The notes beneath the pieces are model-generated. The model ran no database searches, was not told the DNA's origin, and was given only the letters and a program-made list of their open reading frames with translations. A stretch of 42,379 bases of DNA from Azohydromonas aeria. Its GTDB lineage: Bacteria; Pseudomonadota; Gammaproteobacteria; Burkholderiales; Burkholderiaceae_C. The stretch lies in the NCBI RefSeq assembly GCF_009760915.1, contig NZ_VIDQ01000066.1, positions 1 to 42,379 on the forward strand, written 5' to 3'. Of the stretch, positions 41,233-42,379 are shown one piece after another (position 1 is the first letter of the stretch; every line of letters begins with the position of its first letter). The position numbers were made by a program, and so were the translations under genes.

Positions 41233-41565
41233 TCACACCGTATCCCGCGCCGGCCGCCGGTACACACGCATGAGGCCGTCCTCGTCGCCCACGGCGCTGC
41301 GGTCCTGCACCGGCACCCAGCCGGCATTGACCAGCAGTTCCACCACCTTCAGCGCCTCCACCAGCCGCAGCGTGCGCACCCTGTGCACGATTTCGCCACG
41401 CGCGTCCGCGAGTCCGATGCAGATGGCTTCAGCCGCCGATGACTGCGGCAGCTGCTCGTGCCGCAAGCCGTCGAGGCGGCGGCACAGTTCGGCATAGGTG
41501 CAGGATCGGGGAGCGCGAGCCGGGGCGTGTGTGTACAGCATGGCCTTGGCCTGGTGGTTGATCAT
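41233..41565 (-). CDS. Hypothetical protein (about 110 aa)
   Basis: The frame runs from an ATG at 41565 (41541 is an alternative) to a TGA at 41233. It encodes a soluble protein with CTYAELCRRLDGLRHEQLPQ, AAEAICIGLADARGEIVH and VRTLRLVEALKVVELLVNAGW. The regular hydrophobic pattern and GC-rich third positions suggest a real gene, though the ribosome site is weak. No family is recognised. It lies downstream of sixA on the same strand, 96 bases away. Confidence 0.55.
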   Translation of the reverse strand: MINHQAKAMLYTHAPARAPRSCTYAELCRRLDGLRHEQLPQSSAAEAICIGLADARGEIVHRVRTLRLVEALKVVELLVNAGWVPVQDRSAVGDEDGLMRVYRRPARDTV

Positions 41566-41661
41566 CGTGCATGTGCAAGGTCCATGCCGGCACTGCAAAC
41601 CGCATGGCACTGACCATCTGGTTGCGTTCGCATCCGTGTGCGACCTGCCACCGGCACGGAT

Positions 41662-42126
41662 TCAGAGCAGCGACGGCGACCTGACCGCCAGCAGCGAAAC
41701 CTGTTGCCGGCCTTCCTTCTCGCGGCAGCGCAGCCACCACGCCGCGCCCTTGCGGATGCTCCAGGACTGTGCGGTGCCCGACAGAAGGTACGCCGCAGCC
41801 AGCCCCAGCGTGGGCTGGTGGCCGACGATCAATACCGGCTCGCGCGCCTCGGGCCAGCGCGCCACGTCCAGCAGCGCCTCCACGCTGCCGTCGGGCGCCA
41901 GCGCCGCCACGGTCTTGAACTTGCGCTCCAGCGCCGCCGCGGTCTGTTGCGTGCGCACCGCCGGGCTTACCAGCACGCGCGTGCCTGCGGGCAGCACGTG
42001 GTTGAGCCACTGCGCCACGCGCGCGGCGTTGCGCTCGCCCTTGGGCGTGAGCGTGCGCGCCAGGTCGTCGGTCTCGCCCTCGCGCAGGTCGTGCGCCTCG
42101 GCGTGGCGCCACAAGATCAGGTCCAT
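41662..42126 (-). CDS. sixA: Phosphohistidine phosphatase SixA
   Basis: SixA is a histidine-phosphatase-fold enzyme that dephosphorylates phosphohistidine on signalling proteins. The 154-residue protein starts with LILWRHAEAHD (LxRHAEA, catalytic His). It has LTPKGERNAARVAQWL, VLVSPAVRTQQTA and LIVGHQPTLG, the second catalytic His. The ATG at 42126 follows GGAGTG, which overlaps the end of ppk1, and the gap to the ppk1 stop is 8 bases. The ppk1-sixA pairing is a common arrangement in beta-proteobacteria. Length and motifs are typical. Confidence 0.93.
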   Translation of the reverse strand: MDLILWRHAEAHDLREGETDDLARTLTPKGERNAARVAQWLNHVLPAGTRVLVSPAVRTQQTAAALERKFKTVAALAPDGSVEALLDVARWPEAREPVLIVGHQPTLGLAAAYLLSGTAQSWSIRKGAAWWLRCREKEGRQQVSLLAVRSPSLL

Positions 42127-42134
42127 GTGTCGTT

Positions 42135-42379
42135 TCACTCCTGGTACAGATTCATCAGCGCCGGCTGCGCGCCCGCGCCGCCGGCCACGGCCAGGCTGCG
42201 CCAGCTGCCGTCGCCCTGCAGCGCCCAGGCATCGCGCGCGTCGTGCAGGTAGGGCACCAGGCACTCGTCGATGACGCGCTGGCGCTGCGCCGGCTCGTCC
42301 ACCGGCCAGGCCACCTCCACGCGGCGCAGCATGTTGCGGCTCATCCAGTCGGCGCTGCTCAGGTACAGCGCCTCGTCCG
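42135..42379 (-). CDS. ppk1: Polyphosphate kinase 1, C-terminal part (cut by right edge)
   Basis: Only the last 81 codons are present, open to the right edge. They contain ALYLSSADWMSRNMLRRVEV and AWPVDEPAQRQRVIDECLVP, the well-conserved PPK1 C-terminal region (SADWMxRN), and end MNLYQE followed by TGA at 42135-42137. sixA follows after 8 bases. The strand is the same as the N-terminal ppk1 piece at 1-247. Together the two pieces make about 163 of the usual 690 residues, so they cannot be one gene joined end to end without about 1.6 kb missing. Confidence 0.92.
   Translation of the reverse strand, partial: DEALYLSSADWMSRNMLRRVEVAWPVDEPAQRQRVIDECLVPYLHDARDAWALQGDGSWRSLAVAGGAGAQPALMNLYQE

Overview
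The window is very GC-rich DNA with mostly G/C third codon positions. Its proteins resemble those of Burkholderiales, most likely the Comamonadaceae/Ramlibacter-Variovorax-like group. Pointers are PEP-CTERM proteins including a PepA-type flocculation protein, FeeM-type acyltransferases, a phasin, a BetR-type regulator, and several small conserved Burkholderiales proteins. The genus is an inference.

Layout. (1) 1-4530 is a polyphosphate-centred block on the minus strand: the start of ppk1, a CYTH-CHAD protein, PPK2, and a HicA-like gene. (2) 4730-8255 holds a degenerate HD-GYP protein, glutathione reductase, initiator tRNA-fMet with a terminator, and an unknown protein. (3) 8344-13275 is a complete replication/partition module: a Rep_3-type initiator, a 1.26-kb iteron origin (six tandem and five dispersed 19-bp iterons plus a DnaA-box-like site), and an overlapping parA-parB pair, all on the minus strand. 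(4) 13583-19670 has an M14 peptidase lipoprotein, a FitAB/VapBC toxin-antitoxin pair with two operator-like dyads, a PEP-CTERM protein, a PIN-gene remnant and a BON protein. (5) 19858-29791 has a secreted hydrolase-like protein with a choice-of-anchor-X-like partner, a PPC-domain protein, an SSB paralogue, a FeeM-like acyltransferase, a DnaQ-like exonuclease, a metallophosphoesterase, PepA, a DHH phosphoesterase and an EAL protein. (6) 30554-36067 is a visibly less GC-extreme signalling cluster: a degenerate membrane hybrid kinase, a regulator with N-terminal HTH and C-terminal receiver, an apparently intact membrane hybrid kinase, and a second FeeM/AHL-synthase-like acyltransferase. (7) 36616-41565 has a phasin, small membrane and hydrophilic proteins, a VOC protein, a DUF1232 protein, a LexA-controlled microprotein operon and a LuxR-type response regulator. 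(8) 41662-42379 has sixA and the end of ppk1.

How the parts may work together. Region 6 is the best candidate for an undescribed system: an enzyme of the autoinducer-synthase fold next to two membrane sensors and a DNA-binding receiver protein, with dyads in its intergenic regions. The second strong candidate is the SOS-type promoter driving a 35-residue Arg/Trp-rich protein at 39563-39718. The parAB-iteron-rep order resembles a chromid or a large plasmid, yet the surroundings (tRNA-fMet, gor, ppk1) look chromosomal. Both window ends lie in ppk1 on the same strand, N-terminus at the left edge and C-terminus at the right. This fits either two ppk1 copies or a roughly 44-kb circle missing about 1.6 kb of ppk1.
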